This document shows, piece after piece, positions 1 through 11,300 of a DNA stretch of 64,000 bases. The notes under the pieces were generated by a model. The model was not told the DNA's origin. It was given only the letters and a program-made list of their open reading frames with translations, and ran no database searches. The stretch comes from Patiria miniata (taxonomy: Eukaryota > Echinodermata > Asteroidea > Valvatida > Asterinidae): assembly GCF_015706575.1 (NCBI RefSeq), contig NW_024037063.1:174923-238922 (forward strand), in the 5' to 3' direction. Positions within the stretch are counted from its first letter, which is position 1, and the number at the start of each line of letters is the position of its first letter. A program made the translations under genes and the position numbers.

Positions 1-1385
1 TATCTTGTTATGAAAAATTTCTGATTTTTTTGACATGTATCGAGAGCTAGTTAGTCTGGCAACAACGTCCAACAAGTTTGAAGTCCGTAGACCCAATACT
101 CGTGGAGAAAATGTGACATAAGCAAGAATATTATGCCCGAGTTTGTTTCTGTGCGTAAATTGCCATAGAGTAGGCTGTCAGCGGGCTTCGCTCCGTGGTG
201 TGTTTATATGCTATATCTCAAATCGGCGGTATCTTGTTATGAAAAATTTCTGATTTTTTTTGACATGTATCGAGAGCTAGTTAGTCTGGCAACAACGTCC
301 AACAAGTTTGAAGTCCGTAGACCCAATACTCGTGGAGAAAATGTGACATAAGCAAGAATATTATGCCCGAGTTTGTTTCTGTGCGTAAATTGCCATAGAG
401 TAGGCTGTCAGCGGGCTTCGCTCCGTGGTGTGTTTACATGCTATATCTCGTTTTGGCGGTATCTTGTTATGAAAATTTCTGATTTTTTTGACATGTATCG
501 AGAGCTAGTTAGTCTGGCAACAACGTCCAACAAGTTTGAAGTCCGTAGACCCAATACTCGTGGAGAAAATGTGACATAAGCAAGAATATTTTGCCCGAGT
601 TTGTTTCTGTGCGTAAATTGCCATAGAGTAGGCTGTCAGCGGGCTTCGCTCCGTGGTGTGTTTACATGCTATATCTCGTTTTGGCGGTATCTTGTTATGA
701 AAAATTTCTGATTTTTTTGACATGTATCGAGAGCTAGTTAGTCTGGCAACAACGTCCAACAAGTTTGAAGTCCGTAGACCCAATACTCGTGGAGAAAATG
801 TGACATAAGCAAGAATATTATGCCCGAGTTTGTTTCTGTGCGTAAATTGCCATAGAGTAGGCTGTCAGCGGGCTTCGCTCCGTGGTGTGTTTATATGCTA
901 TATCTCGTTTTGGCGGTATCTTGTTATGAAAAATTCTGATTTTTTTGACATGTATCGAGAGCTAGTTAGTCTGGCAACAACGTCCAACAAGTTTGAAGTC
1001 CGTAGACCCAATACTCGTGGAGAAAATGTGACATAAGCAAGAATATTATGCCCGAGTTTGTTTCTGTGCGTAAATTGCCATAGAGTAGGCTGTCAGCGGG
1101 CTTCGCTCCGTGGTGTGTTTATATGCTATATCTCAAATCGGCGGTATCTTGTTATGAAAAATTTCTGATTTTTTTGACATGTATCGAGAGCTAGTTAGTC
1201 TGGCAACAACGTCCAACAAGTTTGAAGTCCGTAGACCCAATACTCGTGGAGAAAATGTGACATAAGCAAGAATATTATGCCCGAGTTTGTTTCTGTGCGT
1301 AAATTGCCATAGAGTAGGCTGTCAGCGGGCTTCGCTCCGTGGTGTGTTTATATGCTATATCTCGTATTGGCGGTATCTTGTTATG

Positions 1386-1404
1386 AAAAATTTCTGATTT
1401 TTTT
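1386..1404. other. Phased A/T tracts, predicted intrinsic DNA bend (reference copy)
   Basis: An 'aaaaattt' tract (1386-1393) is followed, after 'ctg', by 'attttttt' (1397-1404). Tract centres lie about 11 bp apart, close to one helical turn, the arrangement known to produce intrinsic curvature. The motif recurs in nearly every unit, so bends would repeat every ~229 bp. Variants change tract length (4-6 A, 2-3 T; second tract usually 7 T, sometimes 6 or 8) but usually keep both tracts. Curvature is inferred, not measured. Confidence 0.6.
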
Positions 1405-1577
1405 GACATGTATCGAGAGCTAGTTAGTCTGGCAACAACGTCCAACAAGTTTGAAGTCCGTAGACCCAATACTCGTGGAGAAAATGTGACATAAGCAAGA
1501 ATATTATGCCCGAGTTTGTTTCTGTGCGTAAATTGCCATAGAGTAGGCTGTCAGCGGGCTTCGCTCCGTGGTGTGTT
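1405..1577. repeat. Invariant core segment of the monomer (reference copy)
   Basis: From 'gacatgtatcgagag' to 'cgtggtgtg' the sequence is essentially identical in nearly all copies. Recurrent exceptions are few: the A/T choice in 'atatt[A/T]tgccc', loss of one G in 'cagcgggctt', and a C-for-G change giving 'cagccggctt'. Most other departures are isolated single-base indels. This contrasts with the adjoining ~55 bp, where many alternative forms coexist. Either selection on a bound protein or nucleosome position, or simply low mutability outside homopolymers, could explain it; the sequence alone does not decide. Confidence 0.8.
1553..1569. other. Short G+C-rich hairpin-capable segment (reference copy)
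   Basis: In DNA, 'agcg' (1553-1556) can pair with 'cgct' (1562-1565) over a 5-base loop. If transcribed, an alternative 5-pair stem GCGGG/UCCGU (1554-1558 with 1565-1569, two G-U pairs) closes a CUUCGC loop. Two recurrent variants (one G lost; GCCGGC form) weaken the alternative stem without visible compensation, so structural selection is not supported. Noted because it is the most G+C-rich stretch of the unit. Confidence 0.35.
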
Positions 1578-1602
1578 TATATGCTATATCTCGTTTTGGC
1601 GG
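1578..1602. repeat. Hypervariable linker of the monomer (reference copy)
   Basis: This short segment carries most subfamily information. Between 'gctatatctc' and 'gcgg' the forms seen include gttttg, gtttg, gtattg, gtatcg, gtttcg, gttcg, aaatcg, aatcg, atcg and rarely gtaatcg. The 'taYatg' position just upstream is C or T. The 17 bp between Y and the final C/T before 'gg' behave as a linked haplotype. Length changes here are one cause of the 227-229 bp range of unit length. Confidence 0.9.
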
Positions 1603-4569
1603 TATCTTGTTATGAAAAATTTCTGATTTTTTTGACATGTATCGAGAGCTAGTTAGTCTGGCAACAACGTCCAACAAGTTTGAAGTCCGTAGACCCAATA
1701 CTCGTGGAGAAAATGTGACATAAGCAAGAATATTATGCCCGAGTTTGTTTCTGTGCGTAAATTGCCATAGAGTAGGCTGTCAGCGGGCTTCGCTCCGTGG
1801 TGTGTTTATATGCTATATCTCGTATTGGCGGTATCTTGTTATGAAAAATTTCTGATTTTTTTGACATGTATCGAGAGCTAGTTAGTCTGGCAACAACGTC
1901 CAACAAGTTTGAAGTCCGTAGACCCAATACTCGTGGAGAAAATGTGACATAAGCAAGAATATTTTGCCCGAGTTTGTTTCTGTGCGTAAATTGCCATAGA
2001 GTAGGCTGTCAGCGGGCTTCGCTCCGTGGTGTGTTTATATGCTATATCTCAATCGGCGGTATCTTGTTATGAAAAATTTCTGATTTTTTTGACATGTATC
2101 GAGAGCTAGTTAGTCTGGCAACAACGTCCAACAAGTTTGAAGTCCGTAGACCCAATACTCGTGGAGAAAATGTGACATAAGCAAGAATATTATGCCCGAG
2201 TTTGTTTCTGTGCGTAAATTGCCATAGAGTAGGCTGTCAGCGGGCTTCGCTCCGTGGTGTGTTTACATGCTATATCTCGTTTTGGCGGTATCTTGTTATG
2301 AAAATTTCTGATTTTTTTGACATGTATCGAGAGCTAGTTAGTCTGGCAACAACGTCCAACAAGTTTGAAGTCCGTAGACCCAATACTCGTGGAGAAAATG
2401 TGACATAAGCAAGAATATTATGCCCGAGTTTGTTTCTGTGCGTAAATTGCCATAGAGTAGGCTGTCAGCGGGCTTCGCTCCGTGGTGTGTTTATATGCTA
2501 TATCTCGTATTGGCGGTATCTTGTTATGAAAAATTTCTGATTTTTTTGACATGTATCGAGAGCTAGTTAGTCTGGCAACAACGTCCAACAAGTTTGAAGT
2601 CCGTAGACCCAATACTCGTGGAGAAAATGTGACATAAGCAAGAATATTATGCCCGAGTTTGTTTCTGTGCGTAAATTGCCATAGAGTAGGCTGTCAGCGG
2701 GCTTCGCTCCGTGGTGTGTTTACATGCTATATCTCGTTTTGGCGGTATCTTGTTATGAAAATTTCTGATTTTTTTGACATGTATCGAGAGCTAGTTAGTC
2801 TGGCAACAACGTCCAACAAGTTTGAAGTCCGTAGACCCAATACTCGTGGAGAAAATGTGACATAAGCAAGAATATTTTGCCCGAGTTTGTTTCTGTGCGT
2901 AAATTGCCATAGAGTAGGCTGTCAGCGGGCTTCGCTCCGTGGTGTGTTTATATGCTATATCTCAAATCGGCGGTATCTTGTTATGAAAAATTTCTGATTT
3001 TTTTGACATGTATCGAGAGCTAGTTAGTCTGGCAACAACGTCCAACAAGTTTGAAGTCCGTAGACCCAATACTCGTGGAGAAAATGTGACATAAGCAAGA
3101 ATATTATGCCCGAGTTTGTTTCTGTGCGTAAATTGCCATAGAGTAGGCTGTCAGCGGGCTTCGCTCCGTGGTGTGTTTTATGCTATATCTCAAATCGGCG
3201 GTATCTTGTTATGAAAAATTTCTGATTTTTTTGACATGTATCGAGAGCTAGTTAGTCTGGCAACAACGTCCAACAAGTTTGAAGTCCGTAGACCCAATAC
3301 TCGTGGAGAAAATGTGACATAAGCAAGAATATTATGCCCGAGTTTGTTTCTGTGCGTAAATTGCCATAGAGTAGGCTGTCAGCGGCTTCGCTCCGTGGTG
3401 TGTTTATATGCTATATCTCGTTTGGCGGTATCTTGTTATGAAAAATTTCTGATTTTTTTGACATGTATCGAGAGCTAGTTAGTCTGGCAACAACGTCCAA
3501 CAAGTTTGAAGTCCGTAGACCCAATACTCGTGGAGAAAATGTGACATAAGCAAGAATATTTGCCCGAGTTTGTTTCTGTGCGTAAATTGCCATAGAGTAG
3601 GCTGTCAGCGGGCTTCGCTCCGTGGTGTGTTTACATGCTATATCTCGTATTGGCGGTATCTTGTTATGAAAAATTCTGATTTTTTTGACATGTATCGAGA
3701 GCTAGTTAGTCTGGCAACAACGTCCAACAAGTTTGAAGTCCGTAGACCCAATACTCGTGGAGAAAATGTGACATAAGCAAGAATATTATGCCCGAGTTTG
3801 TTTCTGTGCGTAAATTGCCATAGAGTAGGCTGTCAGCGGGCTTCGCTCCGTGGTGTGTTTATATGCTATATCTCGTTTTGGCGGTATCTTGTTATGAAAA
3901 ATTTCTGATTTTTTTGACATGTATCGAGAGCTAGTTAGTCTGGCAACAACGTCCAACAAGTTTGAAGTCCGTAGACCCAATACTCGTGGAGAAAATGTGA
4001 CATAAGCAAGAATATTATGCCCGAGTTTGTTTCTGTGCGTAAATTGCCATAGAGTAGGCTGTCAGCGGGCTTCGCTCCGTGGTGTGTTTACATGCTATAT
4101 CTCGTTTTGGCGGTATCTTGTTATGAAAAATTTCTGATTTTTTTGACATGTATCGAGAGCTAGTTAGTCTGGCAACAACGTCCAACAAGTTTGAAGTCCG
4201 TAGACCCAATACTCGTGGAGAAAATGTGACATAAGCAAGAATATTTTGCCCGAGTTTGTTTCTGTGCGTAAATTGCCATAGAGTAGGCTGTCAGCGGCTT
4301 CGCTCCGTGGTGTGTTTATATGCTATATCTCAATCGGCGGTATCTTGTTATGAAAAATTTCTGATTTTTTTGACATGTATCGAGAGCTAGTTAGTCTGGC
4401 AACAACGTCCAACAAGTTTGAAGTCCGTAGACCCAATACTCGTGGAGAAAATGTGACATAAGCAAGAATATTATGCCCGAGTTTGTTTCTGTGCGTAAAT
4501 TGCCATAGAGTAGGCTGTCAGCGGGCTTCGCTCCGTGGTGTGTTTAGCATGCTATATCTCGTTTTGCGG

Positions 4570-4702
4570 TATCTTGTTATGAAAACTTTCTGACTTTTTG
4601 TGACATGTATCGAGTTTGTTTCTGTGCGTAAATTGCCATAGAGTAGGCTGTCAGCGGGCTTCGCTCCGTGGTGTGTTTACATGCTATATCTCGTTTTGGC
4701 GG
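4570..4702. repeat. Truncated monomer, 133 bp (internal ~97 bp deletion)
   Basis: The unit jumps from 'gacatgtatcgag' straight to 'tttgtttctg', losing the stretch between the CGAG of 'tatcgagagc' and the CGAG of 'gcccgagttt'. The 4 bp CGAG at 4611-4614 is the shared joint, the signature of a microhomology-mediated or slippage deletion. The flanking sequence (about 4546-4603) also has several changes found nowhere else: 'tttagcatg', 'gttttgcgg', 'gaaaactttctgactttttgtg'. This cluster suggests error-prone repair around the breakpoint, or a badly resolved read. Confidence 0.85.
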
Positions 4703-5157
4703 TATCTTGTTATGAAAAAATTCTGATTTTTTTGACATGTATCGAGAGCTAGTTAGTCTGGCAACAACGTCCAACAAGTTTGAAGTCCGTAGACCCAATA
4801 CTCGTGGAGAAAATGTGACATAAGCAAGAATATTATGCCCGAGTTTGTTTCTGTGCGTAAATTGCCATAGAGTAGGCTGTCAGCGGGCTTCGCTCCGTGG
4901 TGTGTTTATATGCTATATCTCAAATCGGCGGTATCTTGTTATGAAAAATTCTGATTTTTTTGACATGTATCGAGAGCTAGTTAGTCTGGCAACAACGTCC
5001 AACAAGTTTGAAGTCCGTAGACCCAATACTCGTGGAGAAAATGTGACATAAGCAAGAATATTATGCCCGAGTTTGTTTCTGTGCGTAAATTGCCATAGAG
5101 TAGGCTGTCAGCGGGCTTCGCTCCGTGGTGTGTTTTATGCTATATCTCAATCGGCGG

Positions 5158-5377
5158 TATCTTGTTATGAAAATTTCTGATTTTTTTGACATGTATCGAG
5201 AGCTAGTTAGTCTGGCAACAACGTCCAACAAGTTTGAAGTCCGTAGACCCAATACTCGTGGAGAAAATGTGACATAAGCAAGAATATTAGTTTGTTTCTG
5301 TGCGTAAATTGCCATAGAGTAGGCTGTCAGCGGGCTTCGCTCCGTGGTGTGTTTATATGCTATATCTCAATCGGCGG
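5158..5377. repeat. Short monomer, 220 bp, with 7 bp deletion at 'atgcccg'
   Basis: 'aagaatattatgcccgag' is reduced to 'aagaatattagtttg' at about 5288-5290, so the CCCGAG site is lost. The upstream A-tract in the same unit is also one A shorter. The loss is unique in the window and so is probably recent. Confidence 0.8.
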
Positions 5378-8300
5378 TATCTTGTTATGAAAAATTTCTG
5401 ATTTTTTTGACATGTATCGAGAGCTAGTTAGTCTGGCAACAACGTCCAACAAGTTTGAAGTCCGTAGACCCAATACTCGTGGAGAAAATGTGACATAAGC
5501 AAGAATATTATGCCCGAGTTTGTTTCTGTGCGTAAATTGCCATAGAGTAGGCTGTCAGCGGGCTTCGCTCCGTGGTGTGTTTACATGCTATATCTCGTTT
5601 TGGCGGTATCTTGTTATGAAAAATTCTGATTTTTTTGACATGTATCGAGAGCTAGTTAGTCTGGCAACAACGTCCAACAAGTTTGAAGTCCGTAGACCCA
5701 ATACTCGTGGAGAAAATGTGACATAAGCAAGAATATTATGCCCGAGTTTGTTTCTGTGCGTAAATTGCCATAGAGTAGGCTGTCAGCGGGCTTCGCTCCG
5801 TGGTGTGTTTACATGCTATATCTCGTTTGGCGGTATCTTGTTATGAAAAATTTCTGATTTTTTTGACATGTATCGAGAGCTAGTTAGTCTGGCAACAACG
5901 TCCAACAAGTTTGAAGTCCGTAGACCCAATACTCGTGGAGAAAATGTGACATAAGCAAGAATATTTTGCCCGAGTTTGTTTCTGTGCGTAAATTGCCATA
6001 GAGTAGGCTGTCAGCGGGCTTCGCTCCGTGGTGTGTTTACATGCTATATCTCGTTTTGGCGGTATCTTGTTATGAAAAATTTCTGATTTTTTTGACATGT
6101 ATCGAGAGCTAGTTAGTCTGGCAACAACGTCCAACAAGTTTGAAGTCCGTAGACCCAATACTCGTGGAGAAAATGTGACATAAGCAAGAATATTATGCCC
6201 GAGTTTGTTTCTGTGCGTAAATTGCCATAGAGTAGGCTGTCAGCGGGCTTCGCTCCGTGGTGTGTTTATATGCTATATCTCAAATCGGCGGTATCTTGTT
6301 ATGAAAAATTTCTGATTTTTTTGACATGTATCGAGAGCTAGTTAGTCTGGCAACAACGTCCAACAAGTTTGAAGTCCGTAGACCCAATACTCGTGGAGAA
6401 AATGTGACATAAGCAAGAATATTATGCCCGAGTTTGTTTCTGTGCGTAAATTGCCATAGAGTAGGCTGTCAGCGGGCTTCGCTCCGTGGTGTGTTTATAT
6501 GCTATATCTCGTTTCGGCGGTATCTTGTTATGAAAAATTTCTGATTTTTTTGACATGTATCGAGAGCTAGTTAGTCTGGCAACAACGTCCAACAAGTTTG
6601 AAGTCCGTAGACCCAATACTCGTGGAGAAAATGTGACATAAGCAAGAATATTATGCCCGAGTTTGTTTCTGTGCGTAAATTGCCATAGAGTAGGCTGTCA
6701 GCGGGCTTCGCTCCGTGGTGTGTTTATATGCTATATCTCGTTTGGCGGTATCTTGTTATGAAAAATTTCTGATTTTTTTGACATGTATCGAGAGCTAGTT
6801 AGTCTGGCAACAACGTCCAACAAGTTTGAAGTCCGTAGACCCAATACTCGTGGAGAAAATGTGACATAAGCAAGAATATTATGCCCGAGTTTGTTTCTGT
6901 GCGTAAATTGCCATAGAGTAGGCTGTCAGCGGGCTTCGCTCCGTGGTGTGTTTATATGCTATATCTCAAATCGGCGGTATCTTGTTATGAAAAATTTCTG
7001 ATTTTTTTGACATGTATCGAGAGCTAGTTAGTCTGGCAACAACGTCCAACAAGTTTGAAGTCCGTAGACCCAATACTCGTGGAGAAAATGTGACATAAGC
7101 AAGAATATTATGCCCGAGTTTGTTTCTGTGCGTAAATTGCCATAGAGTAGGCTGTCAGCGGGCTTCGCTCCGTGGTGTGTTTACATGCTATATCTCGTTT
7201 TGGCGGTATCTTGTTATGAAAAATTTCTGATTTTTTTGACATGTATCGAGAGCTAGTTAGTCTGGCAACAACGTCCAACAAGTTTGAAGTCCGTAGACCC
7301 AATACTCGTGGAGAAAATGTGACATAAGCAAGAATATTTTGCCCGAGTTTGTTTCTGTGCGTAAATTGCCATAGAGTAGGCTGTCAGCGGGCTTCGCTCC
7401 GTGGTGTGTTTATATGCTATATCTCAAATCGGCGGTATCTTGTTATGAAAAATTTCTGATTTTTTTGACATGTATCGAGAGCTAGTTAGTCTGGCAACAA
7501 CGTCCAACAAGTTTGAAGTCCGTAGACCCAATACTCGTGGAGAAAATGTGACATAAGCAAGAATATTATGCCCGAGTTTGTTTCTGTGCGTAAATTGCCA
7601 TAGAGTAGGCTGTCAGCGGGCTTCGCTCCGTGGTGTGTTTATATGCTATATCTCAAATCGGCGGTATCTTGTTATGAAAAATTTCTGATTTTTTTGACAT
7701 GTATCGAGAGCTAGTTAGTCTGGCAACAACGTCCAACAAGTTTGAAGTCCGTAGACCCAATACTCGTGGAGAAAATGTGACATAAGCAAGAATATTTTGC
7801 CCGAGTTTGTTTCTGTGCGTAAATTGCCATAGAGTAGGCTGTCAGCGGGCTTCGCTCCGTGGTGTGTTTATATGCTATATCTCGTATCGGCGGTATCTTG
7901 TTATGAAAAATTCTGATTTTTTTGACATGTATCGAGAGCTAGTTAGTCTGGCAACAACGTCCAACAAGTTTGAAGTCCGTAGACCCAATACTCGTGGAGA
8001 AAATGTGACATAAGCAAGAATATTATGCCCGAGTTTGTTTCTGTGCGTAAATTGCCATAGAGTAGGCTGTCAGCCGGCTTCGCTCCGTGGTGTGTTTACA
8101 TGCTATATCTCGTTTTGGCGGTATCTTGTTATGAAAAATTTCTGATTTTTTTGACATGTATCGAGAGCTAGTTAGTCTGGCAACAACGTCCAACAAGTTT
8201 GAAGTCCGTAGACCCAATACTCGTGGAGAAAATGTGACATAAGCAAGAATATTATGCCCGAGTTTGTTTCTGTGCGTAAATTGCCATAGAGTAGGCTGTC

Positions 8301-11300
8301 AGCGGGCTTCGCTCCGTGGTGTGTTTATATGCTATATCTCATCGGCGGTATCTTGTTATGAAAAATTTCTGATTTTTTTGACATGTATCGAGAGCTAGTT
8401 AGTCTGGCAACAACGTCCAACAAGTTTGAAGTCCGTAGACCCAATACTCGTGGAGAAAATGTGACATAAGCAAGAATATTTTGCCCGAGTTTGTTTCTGT
8501 GCGTAAATTGCCATAGAGTAGGCTGTCAGCGGGCTTCGCTCCGTGGTGTGTTTATATGCTATATCTCGTATCGGCGGTATCTTGTTATGAAAAAATTCTG
8601 ATTTTTTTGACATGTATCGAGAGCTAGTTAGTCTGGCAACAACGTCCAACAAGTTTGAAGTCCGTAGACCCAATACTCGTGGAGAAAATGTGACATAAGC
8701 AAGAATATTTTGCCCGAGTTTGTTTCTGTGCGTAAATTGCCATAGAGTAGGCTGTCAGCGGGCTTCGCTCCGTGGTGTGTTTATATGCTATATCTCAATC
8801 GGCGGTATCTTGTTATGAAAAATTTCTGATTTTTTTGACATGTATCGAGAGCTAGTTAGTCTGGCAACAACGTCCAACAAGTTTGAAGTCCGTAGACCCA
8901 ATACTCGTGGAGAAAATGTGACATAAGCAAGAATATTATGCCCGAGTTTGTTTCTGTGCGTAAATTGCCATAGAGTAGGCTGTCAGCGGGCTTCGCTCCG
9001 TGGTGTGTTTACATGCTATATCTCGTTTTGGCGGTATCTTGTTATGAAAAATTTCTGATTTTTTTGACATGTATCGAGAGCTAGTTAGTCTGGCAACAAC
9101 GTCCAACAAGTTTGAAGTCCGTAGACCCAATACTCGTGGAGAAAATGTGACATAAGCAAGAATATTATGCCCGAGTTTGTTTCTGTGCGTAAATTGCCAT
9201 AGAGTAGGCTGTCAGCGGGCTTCGCTCCGTGGTGTGTTTATATGCTATATCTCGTTCGGCGGTATCTTGTTATGAAAAATTTCTGATTTTTTTGACATGT
9301 ATCGAGAGCTAGTTAGTCTGGCAACAACGTCCAACAAGTTTGAAGTCCGTAGACCCAATACTCGTGGAGAAAATGTGACATAAGCAAGAATATTATGCCC
9401 GAGTTTGTTTCTGTGCGTAAATTGCCATAGAGTAGGCTGTCAGCGGGCTTCGCTCCGTGGTGTGTTTACATGCTATATCTCGTATCGGCGGTATCTTGTT
9501 ATGAAAAATTTCTGATTTTTTTGACATGTATCGAGAGCTAGTTAGTCTGGCAACAACGTCCAACAAGTTTGAAGTCCGTAGACCCAATACTCGTGGAGAA
9601 AATGTGACATAAGCAAGAATATTATGCCCGAGTTTGTTTCTGTGCGTAAATTGCCATAGAGTAGGCTGTCAGCGGGCTTCGCTCCGTGGTGTGTTTACAT
9701 GCTATATCTCGTATTGGCGGTATCTTGTTATGAAAAATTTCTGATTTTTTTGACATGTATCGAGAGCTAGTTAGTCTGGCAACAACGTCCAACAAGTTTG
9801 AAGTCCGTAGACCCAATACTCGTGGAGAAAATGTGACATAAGCAAGAATATTTTGCCCGAGTTTGTTTCTGTGCGTAAATTGCCATAGAGTAGGCTGTCA
9901 GCGGGCTTCGCTCCGTGGTGTGTTTATATGCTATATCTCGTATTGGCGGTATCTTGTTATGAAAAATTCTGATTTTTTTGACATGTATCGAGAGCTAGTT
10001 AGTCTGGCAACAACGTCCAACAAGTTTGAAGTCCGTAGACCCAATACTCGTGGAGAAAATGTGACATAAGCAAGAATATTATGCCCGAGTTTGTTTCTGT
10101 GCGTAAATTGCCATAGAGTAGGCTGTCAGCGGGCTTCGCTCCGTGGTGTGTTTATATGCTATATCTCAATCGGCGGTATCTTGTTATGAAAAATTTCTGA
10201 TTTTTTTGACATGTATCGAGAGCTAGTTAGTCTGGCAACAACGTCCAACAAGTTTGAAGTCCGTAGACCCAATACTCGTGGAGAAAATGTGACATAAGCA
10301 AGAATATTATGCCCGAGTTTGTTTCTGTGCGTAAATTGCCATAGAGTAGGCTGTCAGCGGGCTTCGCTCCGTGGTGTGTTTACATGCTATATCTCGTTTT
10401 GGCGGTATCTTGTTATGAAAAATTTCTGATTTTTTTGACATGTATCGAGAGCTAGTTAGTCTGGCAACAACGTCCAACAAGTTTGAAGTCCGTAGACCCA
10501 ATACTCGTGGAGAAAATGTGACATAAGCAAGAATATTATGCCCGAGTTTGTTTCTGTGCGTAAATTGCCATAGAGTAGGCTGTCAGCGGGCTTCGCTCCG
10601 TGGTGTGTTTATATGCTATATCTCGTTCGGCGGTATCTTGTTATGAAAAATTTCTGATTTTTTTGACATGTATCGAGAGCTAGTTAGTCTGGCAACAACG
10701 TCCAACAAGTTTGAAGTCCGTAGACCCAATACTCGTGGAGAAAATGTGACATAAGCAAGAATATTATGCCCGAGTTTGTTTCTGTGCGTAAATTGCCATA
10801 GAGTAGGCTGTCAGCGGGCTTCGCTCCGTGGTGTGTTTACATGCTATATCTCGTTTCGGCGGTATCTTGTTATGAAAAATTTCTGATTTTTTTGACATGT
10901 ATCGAGAGCTAGTTAGTCTGGCAACAACGTCCAACAAGTTTGAAGTCCGTAGACCCAATACTCGTGGAGAAAATGTGACATAAGCAAGAATATTATGCCC
11001 GAGTTTGTTTCTGTGCGTAAATTGCCATAGAGTAGGCTGTCAGCGGGCTTCGCTCCGTGGTGTGTTTATATGCTATATCTCGTTTCGGCGGTATCTTGTT
11101 ATGAAAAATTTCTGATTTTTTTGACATGTATCGAGAGCTAGTTAGTCTGGCAACAACGTCCAACAAGTTTGAAGTCCGTAGACCCAATACTCGTGGAGAA
11201 AATGTGACATAAGCAAGAATATTGCCCGAGTTTGTTTCTGTGCGTAAATTGCCATAGAGTAGGCTGTCAGCGGGCTTCGCTCCGTGGTGTGTTTACATGC

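Larger units (their letters stand above)
1374..1602. repeat. Representative full-length satellite monomer (229 bp)
   Basis: This copy is typical and serves as the reference unit. In order it holds 'tatcttgttatg' (1374-1385), the A-tract 'aaaaattt' (1386-1393), the T-tract (1398-1404), PciI-type palindrome ACATGT (1406-1411), an AluI AGCT in 'gagagctag', the long invariant core, an AvaI-type CCCGAG after 'attatg', the G+C-rich 'agcgggcttcgctccg' (1553-1568), the 'taYatg' site (Y at 1580, here T) and the linker 'ctcgttttggcgg' ending at 1602. The starting phase is arbitrary, chosen because 'tatcttgttat' is easy to locate. No sub-repeat was seen inside the unit, so it does not look like a multimer of a shorter ancestral repeat. 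Confidence 0.95.

Noticed and set aside
373-579. Recurrent 68-codon open frame on the plus strand
   Set aside because: It starts at TTG and stays open only in units where the A/T tract is one base shorter than the common form; in the usual form 'atgaaaaatttctga' it stops at once. It overlaps the minus-strand frame and its variation shows no coding pattern.
1400-1430. TTGACA inside 'tttttttgacatg' as a bacterial -35 box
   Set aside because: Seventeen bases downstream lies 'agtctg', not a -10 element. The match is chance next to a T-tract, and the array is not bacterial in character.
1275-1469. Recurrent 64-codon open frame on the minus strand in most units, and longer fusions up to about 116 codons
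   Set aside because: The frame begins at TTG, not ATG, is present only because the repeat recurs, and is freely broken by indels in neighbouring copies. No domain, signal or plausible start context is visible. It is a by-product of the satellite.
1507-1525. CENP-B box-like sequence around 'gcccgagtttgtttctg' (minus strand)
   Set aside because: It matches CCCG and the following T of the reverse-complement box, but none of the four CGAA positions: 5 of 9 core bases, so not a credible site.
1558-1568. RNA polymerase III B-box resemblance in 'gcttcgctcc' and possible tRNA-derived SINE origin
   Set aside because: It fits GGTTCGANTCC only with a one-base gap and further mismatches, and no A box is found at suitable spacing upstream. 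No tRNA fold was seen.
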